Origin: Thiomicrorhabdus sp963677355
GTDB taxonomy: Bacteria > Pseudomonadota > Gammaproteobacteria > Thiomicrospirales > Thiomicrospiraceae
Length of the DNA: 64,000 nucleotides
Assembly (NCBI GenBank): GCA_963677355.2
Contig: CAXXXQ010000002.1
Span: forward strand, 496,001-560,000
Reading direction: 5' to 3'
Both the position numbers and the translations under genes were made by a program. The notes beneath the pieces are model-generated. The model was not told where the DNA came from. It worked only from the letters and a program-made list of their open reading frames with translations, and made no database searches. Of this stretch, positions 34,733 through 43,488 are shown piece by piece (position 1 is the stretch's first letter; each line of letters opens with the position of its first letter).

Positions 34733-35212
34733 TTAGATATAAGAGAGTACGAACTCTGTTTGGATATCATTGACCGGCATTTTATCCCCTCGTGCTTTAC
34801 AAGCAAGATCCATGGCAAATTGTGCCTCATAGCCGTGTTCAATCATTAAAGTGATGGCAACGGTACCCGCTCGACCTCTTCCGCCGTGGCAGTGGATGGC
34901 GATACCATGGCCTTCGGCAAGGTCTTGTTTAAGTGTCCGGTGCAAGGCTTTTAATTCATCTAGAGCGGGGATGGACATATCTTTGATGGAAAAGTTCAAA
35001 AAATCGATCTGCTGCGCTTTACATACTTTTTCCTCATCCGCTAACATGAGTTTTTCGATCTCTTCCGGAAGCAGCAAGCTGATCACTTTTGTCACGCCGT
35101 TTTGGCGGTAATATTCGATATCTTGATTCAAGTGTTGCGGGTTTGGTTTAGGCATGACGAAAAGTTGGCCGTTGCCTAAATTGCAGACCGGATAAAGTTC
35201 GGTGTTTTCCAT
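34733..35212 (-). CDS. Dual-specificity/tyrosine protein phosphatase-like protein
   Basis: A 159-residue cytoplasmic protein with the Cys-phosphatase loop HCHGGRGRAGT (HCxxGxxR followed by T) and a general-acid region FSIKDMSIPALDEL. N-terminal LFVMPKPNPQHLNQDIEYYRQNGVTKVISLL is typical of CDKN3/Cdc14-type compact phosphatases. It lies upstream of the HD-GYP gene on the same strand with a 90-bp gap; joint transcription is possible. Confidence 0.85.
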   Translation of the reverse strand: MENTELYPVCNLGNGQLFVMPKPNPQHLNQDIEYYRQNGVTKVISLLLPEEIEKLMLADEEKVCKAQQIDFLNFSIKDMSIPALDELKALHRTLKQDLAEGHGIAIHCHGGRGRAGTVAITLMIEHGYEAQFAMDLACKARGDKMPVNDIQTEFVLSYI

Positions 35213-35449
35213 TGTTAATTTCTACTCTATTGCGATTGATTTCTCTATCAAGTGCGGCAAATTGTAACTAAAATAATGAAAAATTAAACTTTATTCCTTT
35301 CCGGTGACGTCGATAAAGCGCACAAAAATAGTGCGGTCGAGACGGTTGGTTGATGTAGATTTTGAACAAAAAAAATTAACGTATTGTTTTTAAAGTATAA
35401 AAAACGAATGGCTTTTACGTCGCTATAAATGAGGTAAAAGGAGATGAGT

Positions 35450-36319
35450 ATGCAAGAATTTATTCAAATATATGAAAAGAACCGGGATGAGATCGATCGT
35501 TTCTTGATTCAGACGGTGCGCAACAATGGTGAAGATTTAACGAACGACATTGCGCATTTGAGACGTTTTTTCGGATTTTTTAATAGCTTGGAACTGATCT
35601 ATGTGACCGATAAAGAGTTTCAACAGGTCTCATGTAATATTTTTAAACATCGCATCAATAAAAACGCCAAAGGCCGTAATCGAAGTTATCTGTTGGACAG
35701 CACTCACAACAATGCAGTGGCCGGTTCCGAAATTCAGATCACCCACCCGTATGTCAGTTCGGCATCGGGAGAATCTTGTGTGACACTGATTATTTCGACC
35801 GGAGAGCACTACTTTTTTCTGGACTTCAATCTCTCTATTTTATTGGCAAAACTGGGGTTTGTAGAGCGTCATCCGACATTTAACTTTGTCAGCAAGGCTT
35901 TTTACTTCGGTATCGGTATTTCGATGATGTTCTTTTCGGTAATGTCGATAGGCTATGCCTTTTACGACTATTTAGTGCAGATTTTCAGTGATGTAGATTA
36001 CTCTCTGGAGAGTGTTTTTAAACCGATTATTGCCTTAACGCTTGGTTTGGCTATTTTCGATCTGGCGAAAACCTTGTTGGAGCGGGAGGTGGTTTATAAA
36101 GCCTATTCGGATAAAAAAGACGAAGACCGGCTGCTCTCCAAGTTTTTGATTGCGATCATTATCGCCTTATCTATCGAAGCGTTGTTAGTGGTGTTCAAAA
36201 CCGCGTTACATGACCCGTCGCAAATGCTGTACGCTTTATATCTGATCACGGGTATTGCCTTTATCATTGTTTCTTTAGCCGTGTACAATTGGGTATCGGC
36301 AAATAAGCGCCGTCACTAA
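35450..36319 (+). CDS. Four-helix membrane protein with N-terminal PDC-like soluble domain, unknown function
   Basis: A 289-residue protein. About 1-145 is soluble and carries Cache/PDC-like features (FNSLELIYVTDKEFQQVSCNIF, SYLLDSTHNNAV, ITHPYVSSASGESCVTLIIS), unusual because no signal anchor precedes it, so it would be cytoplasmic unless exported otherwise. Four membrane helices follow (about 153-175, 195-215, 232-252, 262-282). No catalytic output domain. AAGGAG lies six bases before ATG 35450, which is preferred over the ATG overlapping that site. Function not known. Confidence 0.75.
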   Translation: MQEFIQIYEKNRDEIDRFLIQTVRNNGEDLTNDIAHLRRFFGFFNSLELIYVTDKEFQQVSCNIFKHRINKNAKGRNRSYLLDSTHNNAVAGSEIQITHPYVSSASGESCVTLIISTGEHYFFLDFNLSILLAKLGFVERHPTFNFVSKAFYFGIGISMMFFSVMSIGYAFYDYLVQIFSDVDYSLESVFKPIIALTLGLAIFDLAKTLLEREVVYKAYSDKKDEDRLLSKFLIAIIIALSIEALLVVFKTALHDPSQMLYALYLITGIAFIIVSLAVYNWVSANKRRH

Positions 36320-36383
36320 CCCCTTTAACGATTGCAGGCTTTGTTTTATAGTCAGAGCCTGTATATGAAAACAGGAGTAAATA

Positions 36384-36695
36384 ATGAGAAACTGGATAGT
36401 CGTTGCACTAAGTTCACTGATGATTAGCGGATGTAGTTGGGTTCAGCCGTTACCGGGAGCGGATGAGGTTGCGGTGATGACGATAGAAGACGTGGCAAAA
36501 TGTCAGAAACTCGGTTCCACTCATGCTCAGACATTGAATAAAGTGACTATGTTCGAACGTGATCAAGAGGCAATGCGACAAGAATTGATCGCTCTGGCAA
36601 AGAATGAAGCGGTTCGCATGCGTGCCGATACCATCGTACCGCTTTCGGATATTGAAGACGGTACCATGGAATTTGGTATCTATAACTGTTATTAA
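36384..36695 (+). CDS. DUF4156 lipoprotein
   Basis: A 103-residue lipoprotein with lipobox LMISGC and mature N-terminus CSWVQPLPGADEVAVM. The rest (KCQKLGSTHAQTLNKV, ELIALAKNEAVRMRADTIVPLSD) follows the DUF4156/YjeI pattern. Likely outer-membrane anchored; function unknown. The next gene starts 16 bp downstream, so they form an operon. Confidence 0.85.
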   Translation: MRNWIVVALSSLMISGCSWVQPLPGADEVAVMTIEDVAKCQKLGSTHAQTLNKVTMFERDQEAMRQELIALAKNEAVRMRADTIVPLSDIEDGTMEFGIYNCY

Positions 36696-36711
36696 CCGAT
36701 AGGAGCTTGCT

Positions 36712-37200
36712 ATGAAAATGAAAGCGTTGATATTCCCTTTAACTCTATTGATGACCTCGGGAACCGTTTTAGCGGAAGATACTCTGGATGAGAAAAATAT
36801 CGGTATGGAATTGGCAAGAGATATCGCGACCGAATCGATTTTGGCTTGTCGGGAAAAAGGTTACTCGGTGAGTGCGGTGGTGGTGGACCGTCACGGAAAC
36901 CAACGGGTAGCGTTACGTGACGATTATGCTTCTAAATTCACTTTGCAGATTGCCGAAGAAAAAGCCAATGCCACCATTATGTCCGGTTTGAAATCGGGTG
37001 ATTTCAGAGCGCAGCGTGGTGATATCCGACCTGAACTGAACCATGTGGACGGTATTCTAATGATGATTGGCGGCCTGCCGATTATCAGCGGCGGGGTTCG
37101 AATCGGCGCGGTCGGTGTCAGTGGTGCGCCTGGTGGTGAACGTGATGAAGCTTGTGCACAACAAGCTTTGAACAAGTTGGAAGATCGTTTAGCGTTTTAA
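36712..37200 (+). CDS. Exported GlcG/HbpS-family protein
   Basis: A 162-residue protein with Sec signal peptide (MKMKALIFPLTLLMTSGTVLA-ED) and the GlcG/HbpS (DUF336) fold: ARDIATESILACREKGYSVSAVVVDRHGN, TLQIAEEKANATIMSG, and VDGILMMIGGLPIISGGVRIGAVGVSGAPGGERDEACA. Family members bind haem or small corrinoid/dye-like ligands; the ligand here is unknown. AGGAG before the ATG. Confidence 0.88.
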   Translation: MKMKALIFPLTLLMTSGTVLAEDTLDEKNIGMELARDIATESILACREKGYSVSAVVVDRHGNQRVALRDDYASKFTLQIAEEKANATIMSGLKSGDFRAQRGDIRPELNHVDGILMMIGGLPIISGGVRIGAVGVSGAPGGERDEACAQQALNKLEDRLAF

Positions 37201-37243
37201 TTCCGCTCTAGTCGATTGATTTTAGGCTGAGGCGGAGTTTAAG

Positions 37244-38395
37244 TTATTTGAACACCATCTCTCTCGCATTCTGTTGCAAATAAGCTTTGACGGCTTGGCG
37301 TTCTTCTTCGATAAAGCGGTCAAGGCTTTCTCCAAACGGGTTCAGCGGCAGCCAGTGAAAGGACTCTATCTCAACCGGCGTGAAGCCACGGGCAATTTTG
37401 TGGTCGCCGCCGGCACCGGGTTCAAATATTTTTAATTCATTCTCAATGGCATAATCGATGCCCTGATAGTAACAGGTTTCGAAATGCAGATTCTTAACCT
37501 CTTTAATCGCTCCCCAATGCCGTCCGTACAAGTGAGTATCAGAGCGGAACATTAAGGCTCCGGCAATACACTCATCATTCAAATCAGCCAAAACCAAAAT
37601 AGTCTGTTCGGCCAGACTTTCGCCGATCTCTTTAAAAAAATTGAGATTAAGTGTTGGTGTACTCCATTTTTCAATAAAGGTTTTCTGATAGAAGTAATCG
37701 AAATTCTGCCAGTCTTGCTCGCTTGCCTGATGGCCGTTCAGTACGCGAAAATGGATGGCGGACTCTTGGATACTACGTCTTTCGCGAACGATATTCTTGC
37801 GTTTTTTCGGTTTCAGCTCACCTAGAAAATCGTCAAAGCTTTGATAGCCAGGATTCTGCCAGTGAAACTGGAAACCCAGTCGTTTATAGAGGTGCTGGTC
37901 ATGCAAATTTTGCAGCCATGCTTGCTGTTCAGGTTGGGCAAACAGAATATGGGCACCGCTCATTTTCTGCTGTTCACAGAATTCAGTCAATGTATGGAAT
38001 AGCAGCTGCCTAGCAGCATCGGATTCGATACCGCAACCGGTTAGTAAACGCGGCCCCATCACCGGCGTATAAGGGGTGGCTGAAACCAGTTTAGGATAAT
38101 AGGGTAAGCCAATCTGATTCCAGGCCTGTTCCCAGGCTTGATCAAATACGAACTCTCCGTAGTTATTGTGTTTTTCATAAACCGGCATGGCGGCAACTAA
38201 CTGTTGGTGCTCATCATAGACAACGATATGTTTGGGCAGCCAACCGAAACGTTCACCGACGCAGCCGTGTTTTTCCAGAGCGTGCAGGTATTCGTGTTTA
38301 ACAAAAGGGTGGTTGTCTTTGACAAGCGCATTCCACTGCTCGGTTGGTATTTCGGCAATAGAGGGGACGATTTTTACGGAGAGGTTTTCAGTCAT
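37244..38395 (-). CDS. DUF482 GNAT/FemAB-like acyltransferase
   Basis: A 383-residue cytoplasmic protein of the DUF482 (peptidoglycan-related GNAT) family: IPTEQWNALVKDNHPFVKHEYLHALE at the start, then GWLPKHIVVYDE, SYGEFVFDQAW-like segment (NNYGEFVFDQAWEQAW), TPYTPVMGPRLL, and the C-terminal YYQGIDYAIENELKIFEPGAGGDHKIARGFTP motif. Proposed to acylate amino groups; the substrate is not established. Its ATG lies within an AT-rich leader; convergent with the GlcG gene. Confidence 0.87.
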   Translation of the reverse strand: MTENLSVKIVPSIAEIPTEQWNALVKDNHPFVKHEYLHALEKHGCVGERFGWLPKHIVVYDEHQQLVAAMPVYEKHNNYGEFVFDQAWEQAWNQIGLPYYPKLVSATPYTPVMGPRLLTGCGIESDAARQLLFHTLTEFCEQQKMSGAHILFAQPEQQAWLQNLHDQHLYKRLGFQFHWQNPGYQSFDDFLGELKPKKRKNIVRERRSIQESAIHFRVLNGHQASEQDWQNFDYFYQKTFIEKWSTPTLNLNFFKEIGESLAEQTILVLADLNDECIAGALMFRSDTHLYGRHWGAIKEVKNLHFETCYYQGIDYAIENELKIFEPGAGGDHKIARGFTPVEIESFHWLPLNPFGESLDRFIEEERQAVKAYLQQNAREMVFK

Positions 38396-38484
38396 AAAAC
38401 AGCTTAGTGAATTAATTGGCTGGCTGGTGTTACGCTAAAGGGTTAACACCAAAACTTCAATGATAGCACTAAACCGGAAGAGTT

Positions 38485-39339
38485 TTAAAAACGACCGTGT
38501 CGGTAATCGGAAAAGGCTTGCTCAATCTGTTCGCGGCTATTCATGACAAACGGCCCACCCTTGAAAACCGGTTCATTAATAGGACTGGCCGAAACCAGCA
38601 GAAACTGGCTTTTATCCGCTAAAGATTTAAAGCTGAGTTGGTCTCCTGCGGACAAAACGGCCAATTCGTTGGTTTGAATGACCGTAGTGAAATCCTGCCC
38701 TTGGTTTTCAATGGCACCGGAGATGACAATCACAAATGTCGAATCATCAGAAAGTATCGGTTCAATAAATTCAGCGTCTTTGTCAAGTGTGACATCTAGC
38801 ATTAGCGGACGGATATATTCGTTTCTAACCGGGCCGAGCGTGCCTTGAGAGGTGGAGCCGGCAATGACTTTGATTACGGTACCAGTTCGCTCCTCAAGCG
38901 GAATAAAATCGGCTGAAAATTCTTGATAGGCCGGAGCAACCATTTTTTGTTCGGCAGGCAGGTTGACCCAGAGTTGAAAGCCTTTTAACAAGCCGTCGGT
39001 CTGTTCCGGCATTTCCGAATGAATAATGCCTCTGCCTGCCGTCATCCACTGGACACCGCCGGTTTCGATTACGCCTTTGTGTCCCTGATTGTCTTCATGA
39101 CGCATCTTGCCCGCTAACAGATAGGTCACCGTCTCAAAACCTCTGTGAGGGTGAGGAGGAAAGCCGCCGATATAGTCGTCCGGGTTATCAGATTCAAAAC
39201 GATCCAGCATCAGAAACGGATCGAGATCCTCGAAGCCAGGGGTACCGATAATGCGGGTCAATTTGACTCCTGCACCGTCTGATGCAGCGATTCCGCTAGT
39301 TTTAAAGTTCACATTGCGGTTGACAGTATTGTTGTGCAT
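38485..39339 (-). CDS. Pirin family cupin protein
   Basis: A 284-residue cytoplasmic bicupin. The metal-binding first cupin has FPPHPHRGFETVTYLLAG with GGVQWMTAGRGIIHSEMPE, and the second cupin has a C-terminal ...PIHEPV-like SASPINEPVFKGGPFVMNSREQIEQAFSDYRHGRF. Pirins of this type can act as quercetinase or regulators. Its start is 121 bp from the divergent LysR gene, the usual pairing of a regulator with its target. Confidence 0.92.
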   Translation of the reverse strand: MHNNTVNRNVNFKTSGIAASDGAGVKLTRIIGTPGFEDLDPFLMLDRFESDNPDDYIGGFPPHPHRGFETVTYLLAGKMRHEDNQGHKGVIETGGVQWMTAGRGIIHSEMPEQTDGLLKGFQLWVNLPAEQKMVAPAYQEFSADFIPLEERTGTVIKVIAGSTSQGTLGPVRNEYIRPLMLDVTLDKDAEFIEPILSDDSTFVIVISGAIENQGQDFTTVIQTNELAVLSAGDQLSFKSLADKSQFLLVSASPINEPVFKGGPFVMNSREQIEQAFSDYRHGRF

Positions 39340-39460
39340 GGCTTTCTCCGTAAAGCGTTGAGATTTTATTGTTGATTATTAGCTTAACGACTATCTTTTA
39401 GTGAATAAATATGAATAATAAAAAATTACTATTCTTAATATTAGAACGAATGAGAAAGTT

Positions 39461-40357
39461 ATGGGACAGTTAGAAGATATACAGGTTTTTATCCGTGTTG
39501 TCGAGGCCGGCGGAATCAGCCGTGCGGCAGAACAATTGAATATCGCTAAATCCGCGGTCAGTCGAAGACTCTCCGAACTGGAAAGCCGCTTGAAAACCAA
39601 GCTGATTCAGCGTACCACAAGACGCTTCCATTTGACTGAGGAGGGCAAGCGTTATTATGAAAAAGCCCAAGAGGTCATCGCTTCATTCAATGATCTGGAC
39701 AGCACTATACAAAACGATTCTGCCGGAATTGAAGGACGATTATCGGTCTCGATTCCTCTCTCTTTTGGTGTGGCGCATATGCATAAGGCGATAGACGGTT
39801 TTAAACGTCGTTATCCCGAAATCGAGTTGAATATCGATTTGTCCGATCGGGAAGTGAATATGGTCGAAGAGGGGATTGATGTGGCGTTCCGAATTGGAGA
39901 ACTACACGATTCTTCCCTGCAAGCGAGAAAAATTATGCCGATTCGTATTGTGATGTGTGCATCCCCGGATTACCTGAAAAACTTCAAAAACCCTGAAACG
40001 ATTGCGGATTTGAAAGAGATGAAAATGCTGCGTTACAGTTCGGAACTAAGTGCATCTTATAAGGTTGTTAACCCTAAAGGCGAAATTGAATCGATTCCGA
40101 TTAAAGGTGACTTGCAATCTAATAACGGAGATTTCTTGATGAAGCTGGCCATGGCCGGACACGGTTTGGTTGTATTGCCGACTTTTATTTGCGGCAAAGT
40201 TTTGGAGTCGGGAGAGCTGGTGGAAGTCTTGCCGGATTATAAATTCGATATTATCAATGCTTATGCGGTCTATCCGCAAAATAGATATTTGTCTAGAAAC
40301 TCTCGAGCTTTTATTGATTATCTTGTTGAATTTTATAAGGGAAATATTTTTATGTGA
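39461..40357 (+). CDS. LysR-family transcriptional regulator
   Basis: A 298-residue DNA-binding regulator: winged helix at 1-60 (FIRVVEAGGISRAAEQLNIAKSAVSRRLSELE) and a periplasmic-binding-type effector domain after about 90 (GRLSVSIPLSFGVAHMHKAIDGF). It is divergent from the pirin gene, so it most likely controls pirin and itself; the effector is unknown. The intergenic region is AT-rich and holds a T-N11-A-type candidate that I cannot pin down. Confidence 0.9.
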   Translation: MGQLEDIQVFIRVVEAGGISRAAEQLNIAKSAVSRRLSELESRLKTKLIQRTTRRFHLTEEGKRYYEKAQEVIASFNDLDSTIQNDSAGIEGRLSVSIPLSFGVAHMHKAIDGFKRRYPEIELNIDLSDREVNMVEEGIDVAFRIGELHDSSLQARKIMPIRIVMCASPDYLKNFKNPETIADLKEMKMLRYSSELSASYKVVNPKGEIESIPIKGDLQSNNGDFLMKLAMAGHGLVVLPTFICGKVLESGELVEVLPDYKFDIINAYAVYPQNRYLSRNSRAFIDYLVEFYKGNIFM

Positions 40358-40408
40358 TAGGCTAGCCTATGTAAAGGTTTGTTTGAGATTTCACAACAAA
40401 CCTTTACA
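40357..40408. repeat. Perfect 14-nt palindrome followed by a 14-bp hairpin
   Basis: ATAGGCTAGCCTAT (40357-40370) is fully self-complementary and begins at the last base of the LysR stop codon. It abuts TGTAAAGGTTTGTT / AACAAACCTTTACA (40370-40383 and 40395-40408), a perfect 14-bp stem with an 11-nt loop. No T-tract follows on either strand, so this is not a classic terminator. It separates two convergent genes. Confidence 0.8.
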
Positions 40409-40457
40409 TGACTGCTGCTTGCTTTAGTGTCGGAAAGCTAAATTTGTCGCTTCTGAA

Positions 40458-40907
40458 TCAGTGGGTAACTTTCTCTTCAAACAGGTTTTGCTGCCCCATA
40501 AGAATGTCGATCTCTTCCTGAGAAAGGTACTCATGTTCATTGGATTTCTGCTGACTGGCGACTGCGCTCGGCAGGTCAAAATGATAATGTTTGAACTGTT
40601 TTTCGTTAAGCGTATCGATGAACTGTTTTAAGGCTAGAATGACTTGACCGTTCAGATCTCGGTTTGTTTGCTCCAGAATAATATCGTGTAATTGATTCAC
40701 CCAGTTCATTTGCGTGTTGCGCACCAGTTCCATATGTTCTTTCAGGTTACCGGTTTTCATAGCCTCGTCATATCCTTCCGTCATCTTACGGATGTCTTCA
40801 ATGATCATTTCGGCGATATGAATGGTTTGTTCTGCTGTGGTTTCTAACCGCTGGTCAATAAAGTCCAAACAGGTTTGAATTTTTTGAGTATTATTTTGAG
40901 CACTCAT
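40458..40907 (-). CDS. Short CheZ-like CheY-P phosphatase
   Basis: A 149-residue helical protein. NRDLNGQVI (D84 and Q88) matches the CheZ catalytic DxxxGQ segment, in which Asp and Gln act on CheY-P, preceded by the long helix 55-80. The C-terminus ends with a linker and LSQEEIDILMG (128-138), like the CheY-binding peptide of FliM and the CheZ C-terminal tail. E. coli CheZ is 214 residues, so this form lacks part of the hairpin. The start at ATG 40907 has GGGAG about ten bases upstream; the longer frame is not supported. Cytoplasmic; would switch off CheY-P. No che operon is nearby. Confidence 0.65.
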   Translation of the reverse strand: MSAQNNTQKIQTCLDFIDQRLETTAEQTIHIAEMIIEDIRKMTEGYDEAMKTGNLKEHMELVRNTQMNWVNQLHDIILEQTNRDLNGQVILALKQFIDTLNEKQFKHYHFDLPSAVASQQKSNEHEYLSQEEIDILMGQQNLFEEKVTH

Positions 40908-41063
40908 AACTATTTTCTCCCGGTCACTAATAAAGCTAAGTTTTGACAAATTATTGACGCTTTCGCCAATTATTTGTTTGTCTATTTGTTGTAATATCAA
41001 ATGACATGCCAATTCTGTTTTTTATTGTTTTTATTGAAGTTAACTTGTTGATTTTATTTTATT

Positions 41064-42149
41064 ATGTCTAAACTCTTGAAGCATCAGATTAATGCCGAAA
41101 CCATCAAAAAATTGGCAGTTTTGATAGCGGATCAAGCAGCCGACCAAGAAAACAGTTTTGATATTAACTCATTTTTAGCATGGATACTAATAGAAGATTG
41201 GCAGAATCTTGCTTTAAAACAACGGATTAGAACAGTTGCCGAAGCCATGGGGCGCTTTATTGGTGGTGACTACCCGCTACAGGTTGAGTTGTTACAGAAA
41301 GTTCATACCGAGTTTTCAGGGCTTTTTCATCTGGTTTTTGCGGAGTTTGTCGAACTTTACGGACTTGAAGACTTTGATACCTCTATGCTTGCGTTGCAGT
41401 CATTCACTGAAAACAGTAGTGCCGAATTCGCTATCAGACCGTTCATTGAACGCTACCCGCAGCAAACGCGTCGGCAAATGGTTGAATGGTCAAAATCACC
41501 TAATGAGCATCTTCGCCGTTTGGCGAGTGAAGGATTACGACCACGCTTGCCGTGGGCGAAACATCTGCCGTGGATTGCTGAACAGCCCGAGTGGGTATTA
41601 CCCATTGTTGAACAACTGAAGACCGACAGCAGTCGCTACGTTCAAAAGAGTGTCGCGAATTTACTTAACGATCTATGCAAAACGCAAGATCAGTGGGTTT
41701 TAGAGCAGCTTTCAAGCTGGGAATTGGGTAATCCACAAAGTTTATGGATAGTCAGACACGCATTGCGTAATCTTTTGAAGCAAGGTGATGACCGGGCTTT
41801 GCAATTGTTGGGTTATCCTGATATTGATCACCTGTCAGTGGAAAATTGGCACTTGGATAAACAGGTTAGGATCGGCGAGAGATTGCATTGCTCTTTTGAT
41901 TTGCTCTCGGCACACAAATTGGGGCTAATTCGTTTGGAATATGCATTGTATTTCTTGAGAAACAAACAGCAGCCATACCGAAAAGTCTTTAAAATAAGCG
42001 AGGCTGAAATCGATAAGGCGAACAAGCATTTTCAGTGTCAGCACAACTTCAAGTTAATCACCACGCGCAAATATGTGTCAGGCATTCATAAGATGGAATT
42101 GCTGGTTAATGGTCGGGTGGTAAAGACAGCGGAATTTACATTGATTTGA
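41064..42149 (+). CDS. HEAT-repeat DNA alkylation repair protein (AlkC/AlkD-like)
   Basis: A 361-residue protein of the HEAT-like DNA glycosylase family that removes N3-alkylpurines. Helical repeats about 1-260, with RPFIERYPQQTRRQMVEWSKSP, HLRRLASEGLRPRLPWAKHL, and SSRYVQKSVANLLNDL near the active-site surface. The C-terminal beta-rich part (NFKLITTRKYVSGIHKMELLVNGRVVKTAEF) resembles the Ig-like domain of AlkC. It overlaps the next gene by four bases. Confidence 0.85.
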   Translation: MSKLLKHQINAETIKKLAVLIADQAADQENSFDINSFLAWILIEDWQNLALKQRIRTVAEAMGRFIGGDYPLQVELLQKVHTEFSGLFHLVFAEFVELYGLEDFDTSMLALQSFTENSSAEFAIRPFIERYPQQTRRQMVEWSKSPNEHLRRLASEGLRPRLPWAKHLPWIAEQPEWVLPIVEQLKTDSSRYVQKSVANLLNDLCKTQDQWVLEQLSSWELGNPQSLWIVRHALRNLLKQGDDRALQLLGYPDIDHLSVENWHLDKQVRIGERLHCSFDLLSAHKLGLIRLEYALYFLRNKQQPYRKVFKISEAEIDKANKHFQCQHNFKLITTRKYVSGIHKMELLVNGRVVKTAEFTLI

Positions 42150-42832
42150 TTTCAATACTTTTTCAAAACAGCGATTTCATCGTGGTCGACAAACCGGCCG
42201 GATTGAATTTTCACTCTGAAGACGGCGAGGCCGGAGTCATTGCCCAGCTCGCAGCACAGTTGAACTGTGATTCTCTCTTTCCGGTGCACCGTCTGGATAA
42301 GATGACTTCCGGCATTTTGCTGGTGGCTCTTAATAAAGCGACTGCACAACAGTTCCAACAAATGTTTGCCGCTCGAGAGGTCGAAAAATATTATCTGGCG
42401 ATGACGGATAAAAAGCCGAAAAAGAAGCAGGGCTGGGTTAAAGGCGATATGCAGCCAGCTAGGAATGGTAGCTGGAAATTGAGCAAAACCACTCTGAATC
42501 CGGCTATTACTCAGTTTATCAGTGTCTCTACTCAGCCAGGAGAACGGCTGTTTCTGTTAAAACCGTCAACCGGCAAAACGCATCAGTTGCGAGTGGCTAT
42601 GAAAAGTCTGGGCGCGCCAATATGCGGAGATAGCCGTTACGCCAATAAACGAGAGGCTCAACAGGAAGATCGCGGCTATTTGCATGCTTATGCACTGCGT
42701 TTCCAGTTACATGAGCAGAATTTCGAATTTGTTTGCCCACCCAATTCAGGGCAGCGTTTTTTAACGGATGCATGTCAGCAACAGCTTACGTTCTGGCAGA
42801 TTCCGTGGCTTGTATTTACAGGAAAAAAGTAG
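42146..42832 (+). CDS. RluA-family pseudouridine synthase
   Basis: A 228-residue RNA-modification enzyme with no S4 domain, of the short RluA-like type: VVDKPAGLNFHSEDGE, FPVHRLDKMTSGILLVA (catalytic Asp in HRLDxxTSG) and PSTGKTHQLRVAMKSLGAPICGD. The start is a TTG that overlaps the stop of the upstream repair gene, so initiation is probably coupled; no Shine-Dalgarno is visible. The target RNA is unknown. Confidence 0.9.
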   Translation: MISILFQNSDFIVVDKPAGLNFHSEDGEAGVIAQLAAQLNCDSLFPVHRLDKMTSGILLVALNKATAQQFQQMFAAREVEKYYLAMTDKKPKKKQGWVKGDMQPARNGSWKLSKTTLNPAITQFISVSTQPGERLFLLKPSTGKTHQLRVAMKSLGAPICGDSRYANKREAQQEDRGYLHAYALRFQLHEQNFEFVCPPNSGQRFLTDACQQQLTFWQIPWLVFTGKK

Positions 42833-42834
42833 TG

Positions 42835-43278
42835 ATGAAAGAGAAACAAGCCCCGTTTTGGGAGACAAAAACCTTGGAAGAGATGACTCAGGAAGAGTGG
42901 GAGTCTTTATGTGACGGCTGCGGGCTCTGTTGTTTGACTAAATTGCAAGACGATGAAACCGACGAAATTGTCTATACCAGCGTCGTGTGTCCCTATTCTG
43001 ATCTAGAAACCGGGCAGTGTAAGGATTATGCAAACCGTTCTGTCAATGTGCCCAATTGTGTTCAGCTGACGCTGGAGAGGGTGGCGGAATTCGATTGGCT
43101 GCCGGATAGCTGCGCATACCGCATGATTTATCGAGGCCAAGGATTGGCCGATTGGCATCCTCTGGTATCAGGAACTCGAGATTCTTTGCGCCAAGCAGGT
43201 ATCGGTCTGGCATCGATTCCGGTTGTGGTAGATCGTCAAGGAATTGATTACGAGGATTTCATTATCCCTAGACCTTAA
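42835..43278 (+). CDS. YcgN-family cysteine-cluster protein
   Basis: A 147-residue protein beginning two bases after the upstream stop. The metal-binding cysteine pattern is LCDGCGLCCLTKLQD, VVCPYSDLETGQCKDYANR and VPNCVQL, followed by the YcgN tail LPDSCAYRMIYRGQGLADWHPLVSG. The role is unknown; a zinc or iron-sulfur centre is likely. Forms a tight three-gene unit with the repair and pseudouridine synthase genes. Confidence 0.9.
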   Translation: MKEKQAPFWETKTLEEMTQEEWESLCDGCGLCCLTKLQDDETDEIVYTSVVCPYSDLETGQCKDYANRSVNVPNCVQLTLERVAEFDWLPDSCAYRMIYRGQGLADWHPLVSGTRDSLRQAGIGLASIPVVVDRQGIDYEDFIIPRP

Positions 43279-43488
43279 TTCTTAATTTTGCGCAAAGTAA
43301 ATATTGCCATCACTCTGAACCCATAAAAAGCTTTAATTGGATAGTACTACGTAAAAATCTGAAAATGAATGCGTCTTTTCTTCCATTAAGCAATTTACTG
43401 ACGATTAATAAAAAAAATTGCTTAGAAAAAGTAGGGATATAGAGCGTACTATAAAAATGCCTTTTATTTATTAGTTGTTGGAGTGGTT

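Noticed and set aside
38425..38451. TGGTGTTA / TAACACCA hairpin as a terminator
   Set aside because: The 8-bp stem has an 11-nt loop and no T-tract on either strand, and lies between same-strand genes in a promoter-like position; too weak to call.
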